This document shows positions 1 through 10,080 of a DNA stretch of 64,000 bases, piece after piece. The stretch is from NCBI GenBank assembly GCA_904066235.2, contig CAJFCV020000001.1, positions 1,488,001 through 1,552,000 on the forward strand. The letters are read 5' to 3'. Each line of letters opens with the position of its first letter. Positions within the stretch are counted from its first letter, which is position 1. Origin of the DNA: Bursaphelenchus xylophilus (lineage: Eukaryota; Nematoda; Chromadorea; Rhabditida; Aphelenchoididae). The notes under the pieces were generated by a model. The model saw nothing but the letters and a program-made list of their open reading frames with translations, made no database searches and was not told the DNA's origin. A program made the position numbers and the translations under genes.

Positions 1-389
1 ATGGAATGCGGCGGGCCCAAAAAATTGTCTCTAATCCTTGTTATGGGTTTGACGAGCGGTGGAGAGTTCTTTTTAGGAGATTGTTCGAGTTTTTTTTGGG
101 TAAAATTTGATTTTCACGGCAAAAATAGGATTTTTTAAAATCTTCGGGGTAAAATACGGGTTACTTTTTAGTTTTTGGATTTTCAAGAGCCTTTTATGAT
201 CGTAGCAGATAATTTTAAGATTGTTATCTCTTAAACTTTTCAACTTTCCTCTTATTATTTAGCCTTTTTCCTAAATTTAGCAGAAAATTATCAAAAATGG
301 GCAAAAACCCGCAAATTGGCATTCAAATTAAAGGTGGAAAAGTAATATAACTAATACGCAATTCCGAAAGGACACTGGTAATTGCATGA
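1..389. other. No supported gene
   Basis: The first 45 codons form an open frame ending at a TAA near 138 (MECGGPKKLSLILVMGLTSG at its start). The first 60 bases are GC-richer than what follows and could be the edge of an exon on either strand, but nothing is recognisable. The rest is AT-rich. Confidence 0.4.
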
Positions 390-800
390 GAACGTCTTTT
401 CATGATTATATACCCCAAAAAAAGGCAAATGTTTCCGCTCTCTCGAGGGATTTTTGGTTTAATTTTTTGAGGAAAAAAGGAAAAAATTTTTGGGTGAACT
501 GGGTTGGAAATGGATACAAGGTTTTGGTGAAAGCGATTCTACAGCGATTTCTACCGATTTTTATCAGAAAAAAGGTCAATTTTTTGAAAGAACGGACGTT
601 AGGGCAGTTAAATTGACCTTTTTTCTGATAAAAATCGGTAGAATTGGCTGTAAAATCGGTTTCGCCAAAACCTTGTATCCATTTCCAACCCATTTCATCC
701 AAATATTTTCCTTTTTTCCTCAAAAAATTAAACCAAAAATCCCTCGAGAGAGCGGAAACGTTTGCCTTTTCTTGGGGTATATAATCATGAAAAGACGTTC
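390..800. repeat. 411-bp palindrome upstream of guk-1
   Basis: Arms 390-582 and 610-800 are near-perfect inverted copies (GAACGTCTTTTCATGATTAT and its complement at the tips) around a loop of about 27 bases. A short hairpin follows at 803-843. It produces overlapping long ORFs on both strands that are not genes. Recent origin is suggested by high arm identity. Confidence 0.85.
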
Positions 801-1257
801 GCGGTTGGAAATGGATGAAAACCTTACATCCGTTTCCAACCGGTCTGATTCAAATTTTCTGTTTTTTCTCAGTTTTTGGGGAAAAGTTACTTTTCCGATT
901 TTGGAGGTCATTTATGCCTTCGATTAGGGGTTTAAATTGACCTAGAATGACCTTTTTAGTTTTATGAGATAGTCATCTAAGCCTCCGATATTCGAGTTCA
1001 TCTGGGTTAAAATCTAAAACGAGATTTTACGGCGAAAATTCGCAATTAGGACGAATTTATCCTATTTTTGGACGAAAATTTGACTTTTTATAGCGAAAAC
1101 TCTCTATAACGGACAAATTGGTGACTCTCATATGGATGGCTATGCCAAGGGCTCTCTGTTACAACCAAAAAATCTAAAAATTAACCTGTTTCCCCCGAAA
1201 AAACCCCCATTTTCTCAAAATTTCCCCAAAACTGGGTCCATTTTTCTTATCGATAAT

Positions 1258-1264
1258 TTCTCAG
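1258..1264 (+). promoter_or_regulatory. Candidate trans-splice acceptor of guk-1
   Basis: TTTCTCAG ends at 1264, 70 bases before the first guk-1 ATG, in AT-rich DNA that then turns GC-richer. It has the form of a nematode spliced-leader acceptor. It could instead be a cis acceptor from an unseen 5' exon. Confidence 0.4.
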
Positions 1265-1334
1265 CACCTCGCGAACCTCCTTTTGTTGTGTTTCATCCTC
1301 CAAATCACCGCAAACGCACGTCTCCCACCCCAAA

Positions 1335-2798
1335 ATGGTGTTTTCAGCCACTCTCGCCGCCGGATTCGTGATGACCACCAAGATCCGCCCAATCGTCCTC
1401 ACCGGACCCTCAGGCACTGGCAAAAGCACGCTGTTAAACCGAGCCATGAAAGAGTACCCGGACGCGTTCGCCTTCACCGTGTCACGTAGGTGATTTTTGA
1501 GGAAAAATCGGATTTTTTGAGGAATCTTGGGGGATTTTATATTGTTTTAGGTTAATTTAGTCCATTTAGAGGTGCGGTAAAGGCTGTAGGTGGTGATTTG
1601 GAACGTTTTAGAATGTATGCAGTCTGCTAAATCGTATTTTACAAATTTTAGCGACATGTGTCACCATGGCGCAACTGGTAGTGAGTAAAATTTTTAGTCA
1701 AAAGGTCGCAGGTTCGAATCCCACCTGAAACAAAAGTTAGATTTTTGGGGTCAAAGGAGTTTCAAAAGAAGTAAAAAGACGAATAAAACCATTTTTTGTT
1801 GCAGACACCACCCGCAAGCCCCGAGATGGCGAGCTCCACGGAGTGAATTACTATTTCGTGGAGCGCTCCGAAATGGAAAAAATGATCGACAACGGCGAGT
1901 TCGTGGAGAATGTGGAATTCGGCGGCAACAGGTACGGCACCTCCAAAATGGCCATCGAAAATGTCCAGAAAAGCGGGAAGATTTGCATATTGGACCTGGA
2001 ACTGAATGGTGTGAGGTCGCTGAAGGATCATGAGATGAAATTCAAGTTTATATTGATTCGAGCACCCAGTTATGAAGTTTTGGTAAGTTTGAGGGAGTTT
2101 TTATGGGTATTGCAAGGGGGATTGATGGTGTTTTGGAAAAAAAGGACCTTGTTTTAGGTGTTTTTGGGGGAAAGAAGGTGATTTTTGGCGGAAATTTTAG
2201 TAATTTGGGGGAGTTATGGGGATGAGAATAAGTTTTATGAGTTGGTAATGAGTTTTAAAAGAGATTGAAAGCAAAATTTGGGTGAAAAATTACCTTACAA
2301 TGAGGACTTGCTCCAGTGGCAAAAAACGTACCATTTTGCATCCGGGAAGCATCAAAATGTGGCAAAATGCCTCTCTCTCCAAGTGAAAAAACTCCGTTTT
2401 GAAGGGCCTCACAAAAAGAGCCACCTTTGAAGTCGGAGTTTTTTCACTTGGACAGGGAAGCGTTTTGCCACATTTTTTGATACTTCCCGGATGCAAAATG
2501 GTACGTTTTTTGCCAGTGGATCAGGTCCCCCACTGTATTTTGCCTAATAAAATTGATTCAGGAGAAACGCCTCCGAGATCGAGGCACGGAGACCGAACAA
2601 TCGATCCAAGACCGTCTAAGGCATGCCCGCGAAGATAATGAAGCCGCCGAGAAGGAACCAGGCCTTTTCGACAAAATCATCGTCAACGATCAGCTCGACC
2701 GAGCCTACGAGGAATTCATCAGTGCCATAAAAGAAGAATTAGATCTCTACGAGGCCCTCAAAAAAGAAGCCGCGGCAGAAAAGCCCGCGGAGCCCTAG
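1335..2798 (+). CDS. guk-1: Guanylate kinase, 3 exons
   Basis: Exons 1335-1485, 1805-2082 and 2562-2798 join in phase to 221 residues. The enzyme phosphorylates GMP/dGMP to GDP/dGDP with ATP in the cytosol, a purine salvage and nucleotide-supply step. Visible motifs are the P-loop GPSGTGKST at residues 24-32, the GMP-binding SHTTRKPR block at 50-57 split by intron 1, and the YYFVERSEM and EFVENVEFGGNRYGTS blocks. The C-terminal exon carries LRDRGTETEQSIQDRL, the usual lid and C-terminal region. A second in-frame Met at codon 13 would give about 209 residues, nearer the usual family length, so the start is not certain. A tRNA-like sequence lies in intron 1 and a D-family foldback element in intron 2. 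tfbm-1 follows on the same strand after 1.3 kb. Family identity is clear; the gene symbol follows nematode orthology. Confidence 0.93.
1655..1731 (+). pseudogene. tRNA-like sequence in guk-1 intron 1
   Basis: A D-arm like TGGCGCAACTGGTAG and a T-loop box GGTTCGAATCC in GTCGCAGGTTCGAATCCCACC are 45 bases apart. The T-stem and acceptor do not pair, and no normal anticodon arm forms. The same core recurs at 7630 (minus) and 52962. Confidence 0.55.
2296..2537. mobile_element. Family D foldback element in guk-1 intron 2
   Basis: Inverted arms of about 95 bp, each containing CCAGTGGCAAAAAACGTACC, CCATTTTGCATCCGGGAAGC and CTCCAAGTGAAAAAACTCCG-type blocks. It is bounded by TA. The loop is about 30 bases. 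Confidence 0.8.
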
Positions 2799-3760
2799 TC
2801 TGTTAACTAAACCCATTTTTGTCTAGTTTATTTAGCATATAAGGTAGTAGTTTAGCTATTTGTTACAAGATTGTTGTCTTGGCTATCTTTTGAACAGCCA
2901 TTTGGAACAACTAGTCTAGTCTAACCATAATTTTTTGTCATTTATATTGTCTTACATATGAGTAATAAGAACAAATAATTAATTTGAGCACAGTGCAGGG
3001 AATTTGGGAGAGATTTTTTTGGGAGGTACCCTTGGGTTGAAGAGAAGGGTCTGAAATTTATAGGAGTGAAGAAGCCAGTGATATTTTGGGGAATTTGGAA
3101 GGTTTGGACCTTATTTTAGACATCTAGGGCAGCTGATTTGAGAGGTCAAAAAATTGTATTTTGGGTGGTTGAAAATTAATGAAAATGGATTTGTTTTGGA
3201 GAATAAGAGTTAACTTTGGTGGGTAGATATCGCTTTGAGCAATTTTTTAACTGAATCTTTAGTTTTGGACCTTATTTTAGACATCTAGGTCAGAATATTT
3301 GGAAGATGTAAAAATCATGTTTTAGGAGCTGAAATGTTAAAAGAGTAGGTTTTATTTGTAGTGTAGTACTCTTAATTTATTTTGAAGTTCTAAGCTTAAC
3401 GAAATTTTGAGGGGTTTTGGACTTCTGGACCTTATTTTAGACACCTGGGTCAGAAGATTTGGAAGATGTAAAAATCGTATTTTAGGAGTTTAAAGGTTAA
3501 TATAATATATTTTATTTATAGCGCAAGAGTGTTAATTTACATTGAGCGTTTAAGTTCAGCAAAATTTTGAGTGGTTTTGGAGTTATGGACCTTATTTTAG
3601 ACCCCTCTCAACATCAAATCTCAAGATAAAAATTCGAATTTTTAGGTAACCTTATGGCTTTTTTGAACTTTTTATTGCAATCCCAGGTTCTCTGCACTAT
3701 ATATCAATGTTTTACATGTTATTATTTTGTCATTCATCATCATCTTTCACCTCTTTCAGC
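2799..3760. repeat. guk-1 3' region with a 160-bp tandem repeat
   Basis: TGGACCTTATTTTAGAC recurs near 3104, 3264, 3424 and 3584, exactly 160 bases apart, each followed by a diverged copy of GGTCAGA-TTTGGAAGATGTAAAAATC. There are thus three full units and a partial fourth. No canonical AATAAA was found just after the guk-1 stop. No coding signal before 3761. Confidence 0.75.
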
Positions 3761-3952
3761 CCGATCTGCACCATGCCCCCGTCTTGTGTCCGGCCCTCGA
3801 GAATTCACATCCCTCAGGGCAAAGGCATCACCGGCGAGGTCTAGCCCCCCTCTCCACACACTTGTTTGCCCCCACCAAACCGTCAGAATCATTCCATCTA
3901 GCCGGAATAATTAGAATCCGCACTTTTTGAATCCCGTTATTTCGTCATTTCA
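3761..3952 (+). other. GC-rich exon-like stretch between guk-1 and tfbm-1
   Basis: After a strong CTCTTTCAG acceptor ending at 3760 the sequence becomes much GC-richer for about 150 bases and ends at a possible donor ATG|GTAAAT at 3953. It holds a 23-codon ORF from the ATG at 3774 (MPPSCVRPSRIHIPQGKGIT...), and a longer open frame without a good start. It may be a 5' non-coding exon of tfbm-1 with an upstream ORF, or a separate small gene. I do not recognise either peptide. Confidence 0.35.
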
Positions 3953-4121
3953 TGGTAAATCTTGGTGTATTTCCGCTAAATCTCGTCGATGTTTGTATCA
4001 CACGAATAAAATTCGGTTATGGGAACAGATTGGATGTTGATTTTGAAAGGATTTGAGGTGAAGTTACCTAAGATTTTACATTTTGAAGATGAAAAAAAGA
4101 ATTTTTTATTTGGTATCTGGA

Positions 4122-4127
4122 GTACAG
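4122..4127 (+). promoter_or_regulatory. Candidate acceptor abutting the tfbm-1 start codon
   Basis: GTACAG immediately precedes the ATG. It could be a spliced-leader site leaving no 5' UTR, or the 3' end of an intron that starts at a GTAAAT donor near 3953 after the exon-like stretch at 3761-3952. Confidence 0.35.
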
Positions 4128-6904
4128 ATGGCCTCCACATCACGGCTACCGCCATTACCGGCACTCAGAGACTTTATCCACATGTATCAGTTAAGGGCGA
4201 CCAAGGTTTTATCGCAAAATTACATTATGGACATGAATATCAACAGAAAAGTAGGTAAAAACGATTTTTTTGGTCGTATTTTAGGCTGATTTTTGGAATA
4301 ATGAAGGATATTAGAGTGAAATTTGATAATCTTCAGATTGTCCGCCAGTCCGGCCTCCGACCCAACGGCTATGCGCTGGAAATTGGCCCCGGTCCGGGTG
4401 GAATTACGCGAGCGATTTTGGAGAAAAATCCCAAAAGATTTGATGTGGTCGAGATTGATAGGCAATTTGAAGAACCGTTGGAGGTAATTTTTTTGCTTTT
4501 TTGTTTTTTTGAAAATGATCTTACGCGAGCCGGGATTCGAACCCGCGACTGTTTGAGTGAAGTCCGGAATTTTTACCCACTAGACTATAGAGGTACACTG
4601 GACTAAAATACGCAAAAAATAGTGTGAAAGGGAATATTGAAGTTTGTGGTGGAATATTTTGAATTTGAAAGGTGGTTTAGAGGGTTAAAAATGGGATTTT
4701 TCAGAGGTTTTTGGCGGAAATTAGAGATTTTTGGGGATTTTTACGAATTTTTTGGGATTTTTAAGGAAGTAATAGGTTGGAAAGTGTTAGGTGGACCTAG
4801 AGGGGGCTTATTTTTTGTTTTGCTCCAGGCATTTAATGATTTTTTATGAAAAAATTAAAAATTTTTGAAAATTTTTCACAATTTTTTGATTTTTCCCAAA
4901 ATTTTCCAAATTTTAAGGTCCTGCGAGAAGCCTCCAACGACACCCTCCACATTCACATTCAAGACGCCCTGAAAACGGACCTCGGCGACATCATGGACTC
5001 GGCCAATCTCGAGCCGAACCCATGGTGGGACCAGCCCCCAAACTACCATGTAATCGGCAACCTGCCCTTCAACATTGCCTCCCCATTGATCATCAAGCTC
5101 TTGCGGGAAATGACATGGCGTCGGGGACCATGGAAATATGGCCGCGTCCCTCTGACACTGACTTTTCAGCTTGAGGTGGCCAAAAGAATTTGCGCACCGG
5201 TGGATTGCGATGAACGAACCAGGATCAGCATTGTGTCACAGTTTGTATCAGAACCAAAATTAACGTTTGTCATACCGGGGAGGTGCTTCGTACCGAAGCC
5301 ACAGGTAAAATCGGATTTTTTGGGATTTTTAATTTTTTTAGGGATTTTTGGGAAATTTAGCGGGTTTAAGGTGATTTTTTTGCTTCTATAACTGATGTTG
5401 AAGATACACAGGGCCTTTTATAGTGTTTTGAAAGGGATTTCGGGTTTTTTTTGCTGATTTTTGCTGATTTTTGAAGAATTTCCCAGTTTTTGAGGGATTT
5501 TGGTTGATTTCAGCGGAAAATTTATAAAATTCCCCGCAATTTGACCCCCTCAGAGCCCTTAGGGCCCAAAGATTTCAATTTTCCAACTTTTGGCTAAGTG
5601 TGTCTCTGTGGCTTAGTGGGTAAAAATTTTGGTTGTCAGTTGAAAGGTCGCGGGTTCGAATCCCAGTACCTACAAATTTTTGTAAAATGGAAATGAGATG
5701 ATAAAATAGCTCGAAAGGGTTTAGGATTAGTTTATGAAATGTAAAATATATAGAATATTTGGATTCTTTTGCCATAATTTTTGCATTTTTTCAAAATTTT
5801 TGGCGTTTTTGAGATTTTTTACAGATTTTTTGAATACAAAGTCATAATTTGCCCTGTTACTTGCAGGTTGATGTCGGAGTGGTCACCTTCATCCCTCGAG
5901 AAGAGCCTTTAATCGACACGTCATTCGAGGTTGTGGAAAAAGTTGCTCGGCATGTGTTCCATTACCGCCAAAAATACGTGATTCAGCCCATAAAAACGCT
6001 GTATCCAAAAGAAATGGCCGACGATATGGCGAATGATATGCTCAAACATTGCCGCATCAACCCGAAATGGAAGCCGTATTACCTTGGACTACCGGATTTT
6101 GCGGATTTGTGCACGTTTTACGAAAAACAGTGTCGAGAGTAAGTTGATTTTGACTATTTTTTGAATAGGATGTTGTAGTGTGACCTACAGTTTGGCTTAG
6201 AATCGATTTTTGGAGGTTTTGGGCAAGTGTACCTCTGTGGTGTAGTGGTAGTGGGTTAGGAGTAGAGGGTCGTGGGTTCGATCCCGGCTGGAGGAAAGGT
6301 GAAAATTTTTGGTTTTTAAAGATTTTATGGGGTTTATTGGAATGAGTGGTGTTTATCTATGTTGGTTTAGACCTCCTTTGTATTGTTTTATCATCAAAAT
6401 TTACAAGTTTTGTATTTTTTTTGCAATCTCAGAACTTGATTTTGATGTTTTTTGCTGAGGATACTGTAGTTTCAAGAATTTGGATTAGAATTGATTTTTG
6501 GAGATTTTTTGAAAGTGTACCTCTGTGGTGTAGTGGTAGTGGGTTAGGAGTTTAGGTCGCGGGTTCGATCCCGGCTGGAGGAAAAGTGAAAATTTTGCGA
6601 TTTTAAAACTTTTTAATGGTTTTTAAGGTCGAGTGGTGTGTATGTATGTTGGTTCAGACCTCCATTATATTGTCTTACCATCAAAATTTACAAAAAAATT
6701 TTTTTTTCGATTTTTTAAAATTTTTACAATTTCAGAACCCCCGGATTGTTTGCATATAACTACTTTGGGCAGGGCCACAGAACATTGGCGGAGCTCTCCA
6801 CAGGACCGAACGCTTTCCCCCCAGTTTTTGAGATTTTAAAGGAAAAACAACCCAATTTCAAGGAGGGAATCTCATTGGCCCAAGCAAATCGACGAACAAA
6901 TTAG
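4128..6904 (+). CDS. tfbm-1: Mitochondrial rRNA adenine dimethyltransferase (TFB1M), 5 exons
   Basis: Exons 4128-4250, 4337-4483, 4918-5304, 5867-6138 and 6736-6904 give 365 residues; from memory the C. elegans protein is 367. It is a KsgA/Dim1-class enzyme that dimethylates two adjacent adenines in a 12S rRNA stem loop, needed for mitochondrial small-subunit assembly. SAM motif I LEIGPGPGGIT is at 55-65, the catalytic NLPFN motif at 138-142, FQLEVAKR at 173-180, and the rRNA-methylase block FVPKPQVDVGVV spans exons 3 and 4. The last exon must be read in the frame giving GLFAYNYFGQGHRTLAELS; another open frame there is a decoy that ends at 6839. The exon 3 acceptor is TTTTAAG, not CAG. The ATG directly follows a possible CAG acceptor. 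An AATAAA lies at 6925-6930. Introns 2, 3 and 4 each hold tRNA-like sequences. Confidence 0.93.
4524..4595 (-). pseudogene. tRNA-like sequence in tfbm-1 intron 2
   Basis: Minus strand: GTACCTCTATAGTCTAGTGG then GCGGGTTCGAATCCCGGCTC. The T-arm is good. The 5' half resembles the repeats at 6226 and 6513, but the acceptor ends do not pair. Confidence 0.55.
5598..5673 (+). pseudogene. tRNA-like sequence in tfbm-1 intron 3
   Basis: GTCTCTGTGGCTTAGTGGGT followed by GCGGGTTCGAATCCCAG. Anticodon and acceptor stems are poor. Same orientation as the gene. Confidence 0.55.
6170..6720 (+). repeat. 285-bp tandem duplication with two tRNA-like copies in tfbm-1 intron 4
   Basis: Two units (about 6170-6455 and 6456-6720) each contain TACCTCTGTGGTGTAGTGGT ... 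GGGTTCGATCCCGGCTGGAGG, at 6226-6294 and 6513-6581. The acceptor ends CCTCTG and CTGGAGG pair over six positions including wobbles, so this family is the most tRNA-like here (Gly/Glu-type 5' half), yet the anticodon arm is abnormal. The flanking text TGGTTTAGACCTCC is duplicated too. Confidence 0.7.
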
Positions 6905-6924
6905 GATTAAGTATGTTTATTATC

Positions 6925-6930
6925 AATAAA
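6925..6930 (+). terminator. Poly(A) signal of tfbm-1
   Basis: AATAAA, 20 bases after the tfbm-1 stop, in TATCAATAAAACATG. Spacing is normal for nematode 3' ends. Confidence 0.6.
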
Positions 6931-7420
6931 ACATGATGCAATGGACTGGAGTTATTACTTTACACCGATATTTTTTGCGTAACGAAGAAAAATTGAGATT
7001 TTTTGACGAAAATCAAGATTTTTTGAGAAAAATTGTAATTTTTGATTTAAAATTGAGGGAAAATGATGGGATTTTGAAATGAAATATGTGGTATAGGGTG
7101 TAAACTGTCTGATAATAGTGGAAAAAGATGGAAAAACAAAATTAATTGAGGTGAAATTTGAGATTTTTTCAAATTTCCACCCCAAAATTGCGAATTTCCC
7201 AAAATTTTCACTGAAAATCGCCAAAAATCATCGTATTATACATTGAAGAAGATGGGAAATTTCATATTACAAATTTTCGTTACACTTACAATTGATTACA
7301 ACTTGCAAAAACATGGTAAAAACCGAAAAATACTCCGAAAAGACCGCGTAAATTGATATACCAAATGTTTGAAAGAATCCGAATGTTAGGCCATGGTAAA
7401 GTGCTCTCCGTACAGTCGAC

Positions 7421-9189
7421 TTAGAAGAACCCGCGGTAGTTGTTGAAGCGCTGCGAAAACCTCGGCAAAACGTCGTCGAAAATCCGACTCAAGTTGACGT
7501 CATAGTATTGCGAGGAGAAAAGGTTGTCGTTCATCCTGAAAATGGGCGTATTTTAGAAAAATAAACGGGATTCAGGAAGAATAGAGGAGGTATTTTGAAG
7601 TTTTGGTGTAAAAAAAGAGTTTTTATTTGAGGTGGGATTCGAACCCGCAAGGTTTTGAGTGAAAGTCCGAGACAAAACCAGTTGCGCCATAGGGGCACAT
7701 TGGCCTAAAATTGATGGAAATGAAGAGCTTTGGGTAGGAATCGTCTCAAAATAAATTTTTTGAGATTTTTTACCATGAAAAAATGTGAAAAATAGACGCA
7801 AAAAATAGACAAAAATAGTTTTTTGTCTAGATTTCTGCGAATTTTTCGCGGAAAAAATCGATTTTTTGGATAAAAATTTTACTCGACAGTTCAAATAGAA
7901 TGTCAGTTTTTTGTTTTGAAAAAAAAATCAGAATTTTAGCGATTTTTCGACGTTAAAATTTCGAAAATTTCTGCAAAGCGGGGTTTAAAAAATTCGAATT
8001 TGCGGTAGAAAAATTTTTTCTTAATTTTTCTCAAGTGTCATAAAAAGTATTTCGGCAAAAAAAAATCCCAGACTTACTCATCCATAAACATGTTGAAACT
8101 GTTGCTCATATGGTCCTCGAAGGCGTAGAACGGATACGCCCGGCGTCGCCGACGTGCGGGCTGTGTTCTCGACGGATCTACTGGAGCAGTATTACTCGTC
8201 GTACTACCAGTTTTGTCGCTGTTATTATTGGCTTCGGCGGGCCGAAGGTCGGCCGAGGTGTGACGTCGCGGCAGCCTGCGCCCAGTCTCCAGCGCCGTGC
8301 ACAATAGTCGGTAGGCGAGCGTGACGGCTTTGGCGGTCTCCGCGTCACCTCCTTTGTCCGTGTGATGCAGGCGGATCTTTTGTTGGAACGCCTTCTTCAG
8401 CGAGTCCTTGTTGATTCGATGGTCCACATCGAGCAACTTCATTTGCTGACATAATTCCAACTCGGAAATGTTACGGAGCTCCTGGAAATGGACGAAAAAT
8501 ATTCATTTTTTTAAAGTTTTTGATTTTTTTTATTTTTGTTTTTTTGCACAGTAAAAATTTTTGTTTTGCACTGTGCAGTCGGAAAAAATTTTTTGCACGG
8601 TGCGAAAAAACAAAAACATTTTTTTTTCTTGCACTGTGCGGCAAATAAAAAATTCTTGCACGGTGCGGTGGAAACTTGCACTGTGCAGGCGGGAAAAAAT
8701 TCTTGCACGGTGCGAAAAATAAAAAATTTATGCACTGTGCACACAAAAAATTTTTTTTCTGCATTGTACAAAATTGCACTGTGCAGTCGGAAAAAAATTT
8801 TTGCACGGTGCGAAAAATCAAAAACATTTTTTTTCTTGCACTGTGCGGTAGAAAATTGCCATGTGCATCCGGAAAAGGTTTTGCACCGTGCGAAAAAACA
8901 AAAAAAAGGTTTTTGCACTGTGCGGCAAATAAAAAAAAAAAAAAAAAAAAATTTTTTTTTGCGTTTTTTTGCACCGACGACTATCAGTCTGTCGGGAAAA
9001 TAATGAGCACACTGTCACTGCGTCGATGGTGTCGGGGAAGTGAAAAGAAATTTGATTTTGCTGCGACACATTTTCTCTACGGCGATGCGATGCGACAGAG
9101 TGCTCATTATTTTCCCGACAGACTGATATTATTTTTTCGTCGATGACTTTAAAAATAAAATTTTTCCAAAAAACACGTACCTTGGCCAT
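7421..9189 (-). CDS. Small J-domain (DnaJ-like) protein with HTD motif, 3 exons
   Basis: Reading down the minus strand, the exons are 9189-9181 (ATG GCC AAG), 8481-8078 and 7535-7421, giving 175 residues with exact phase joins; an in-frame TGA precedes the ATG. J-proteins recruit and stimulate Hsp70. The J-domain covers roughly residues 8-70: ELELCQQMKLLDVD (helix I), KKAFQQKIRLHH (helix II), then TDKGGDAETAKAVTLAYRLL (loop and helix III). The invariant HPD tripeptide reads HTD (codons CAC ACG GAC), a one-base change from CCG. A serine/threonine- and arginine-rich linker follows, with RRRRR near residue 115, then a phenylalanine-rich tail ending NNYRGFF. No signal peptide or membrane span is seen. 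Intron 1 (699 bp) contains a GCACNGTGC cluster and a family A element; intron 2 contains a tRNA-like sequence. It is convergent with tfbm-1. Paralogue identity is not recognised. Confidence 0.8.
7630..7700 (-). pseudogene. tRNA-like sequence in the J-protein intron 2
   Basis: Minus strand TGGCGCAACTGGTTTTGTC ... GCGGGTTCGAATCCCACC. GGTTTTG and CAAAACC pair across the middle, giving a fold unlike a normal cloverleaf. Confidence 0.5.
8550..8960. repeat. GCACNGTGC cluster in the J-protein intron 1
   Basis: About twenty GCAC(A/T/C/G)GTGC palindromes in 400 bases, separated by short A/T runs and ending in an A-rich tract before the adjacent family A element. Both A/T and C/G centre variants occur side by side. 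Confidence 0.85.
8982..9128. mobile_element. Family A palindromic element (A1)
   Basis: Reference copy of the family: TA, then TCAGTCTGTCGGGAAAATAA and the inverted copy at the other end. The inner part holds CTGTC..TGCG and its inverted GCGACAGAGTGCTC, with a short AT-rich centre containing GTGAAAAGAAATTTGATTTT. Non-coding, 147 bp, TA at both ends suggesting TA target duplication. It sits in intron 1 of the J-protein gene. Confidence 0.85.
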
Positions 9190-9737
9190 CTCAAACCCGA
9201 GCCGTCAATTATTTCTCCAATCCGATCGAATTCAAGCCCTTTGGGCACGATTTTTATTCGATCCAAATGCACTCCGAGAAACGGCCGAAAAATGATCGGA
9301 AGCCGGATTTCGGCCGCTGGTCACTCTCCGAATTTAATTCGAATGACTTATGCGCCTCGGCCACGATTCTCGAGTGGAATTGGGTTGTTTCGCACAAGCC
9401 GGAATTCGAATTATGTGGGCCTGAAAAAACGAGAAAGAAATTTATGGAAACTTTATAATGCGAAAAAACGAAAAAACCGAGGGCAAAAAGGCGGAAGTAA
9501 AAGACCGAATTAGATGTAAAATTTAATTTCGAGGAGGGTTCAACATGAAAAAGATTGAAAATATTGGGGAGGGAGGTCAAAAAATTTTTTGGTTTTTTTG
9601 AAAAAAAAAAATAAATATACAAAATTTTTTTTTCAGCGAAAAAATTGGCATCAAGTTCAGGTTTATAAAAAAAGATTTTTTAAAATTAATATAAAAAAAC
9701 TCACAGTCAGGTCAAAAAACAAATAAAATAATATCAA
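9190..9737. other. Upstream region of the J-protein gene
   Basis: 9190-9500 is less AT-rich and probably holds the promoter and 5' UTR. Short open frames on both strands there do not splice in phase to the J-domain exon. 9500-9737 is A/T-rich with no feature seen. Confidence 0.4.
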
Positions 9738-10080
9738 AATATTTCAATTTCTCAAGAAATATTGGATAAACATGCTAATGAAGTTCTAAAATTACTCCTT
9801 TTACAATGAAATAGGCTGTTTGCCTCTTAAAAACACGCAGAAAATTACTTATGAGCACTCGAAGAAAGCCTATTTATAGCGGTTTTCGGGCCAATTACTC
9901 CGTGCAAAAACTCAAATAAGGCCATGCGATTTCGTAATGGAGACAATGGAATATTCCATGTTAGTCAATTAATTACGAATTTTTATTGGCAAATTTGTAA
10001 TGGGAAACAAAAGTTGTTCTATTTTTAAAGGGACAAAGTTATAAAGTACAGTGTTTGAAAAATGGGAAAAACAAATTTAA
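9738..10080 (+). repeat. Dispersed repeat, copy 1 of 3
   Basis: Shares blocks such as TCAAGAAATATT, CATGCTAATGAAGTTCTAAA, CTCGAAGAAAGCC, GGGCCAATTACTCCGT and GAATTTTTATTGGCAAATT with 11436-11780 in direct orientation and, for its distal part, with 10600-10757 inverted. Function unknown. Confidence 0.75.

Noticed and set aside
4846..5391. ORF extending the tfbm-1 exon 3 at both ends
   Set aside because: Residues before 4918 and after 5304 are intron read-through; the phase-matched splice model restores the known family length.
6633..6839. Open frame over tfbm-1 exon 5 giving CLHITTLGRATEHWRSS
   Set aside because: The phase set by exon 4 (GA|A) selects the other frame, which runs to 6904 and gives the family-like GLFAYNYFGQG.
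9241..9622. ORFs on both strands just upstream of the J-protein gene, and a 46-codon minus-strand frame ending at its donor
   Set aside because: The minus frame would enter the J-domain exon out of phase and stop; no product is recognised.
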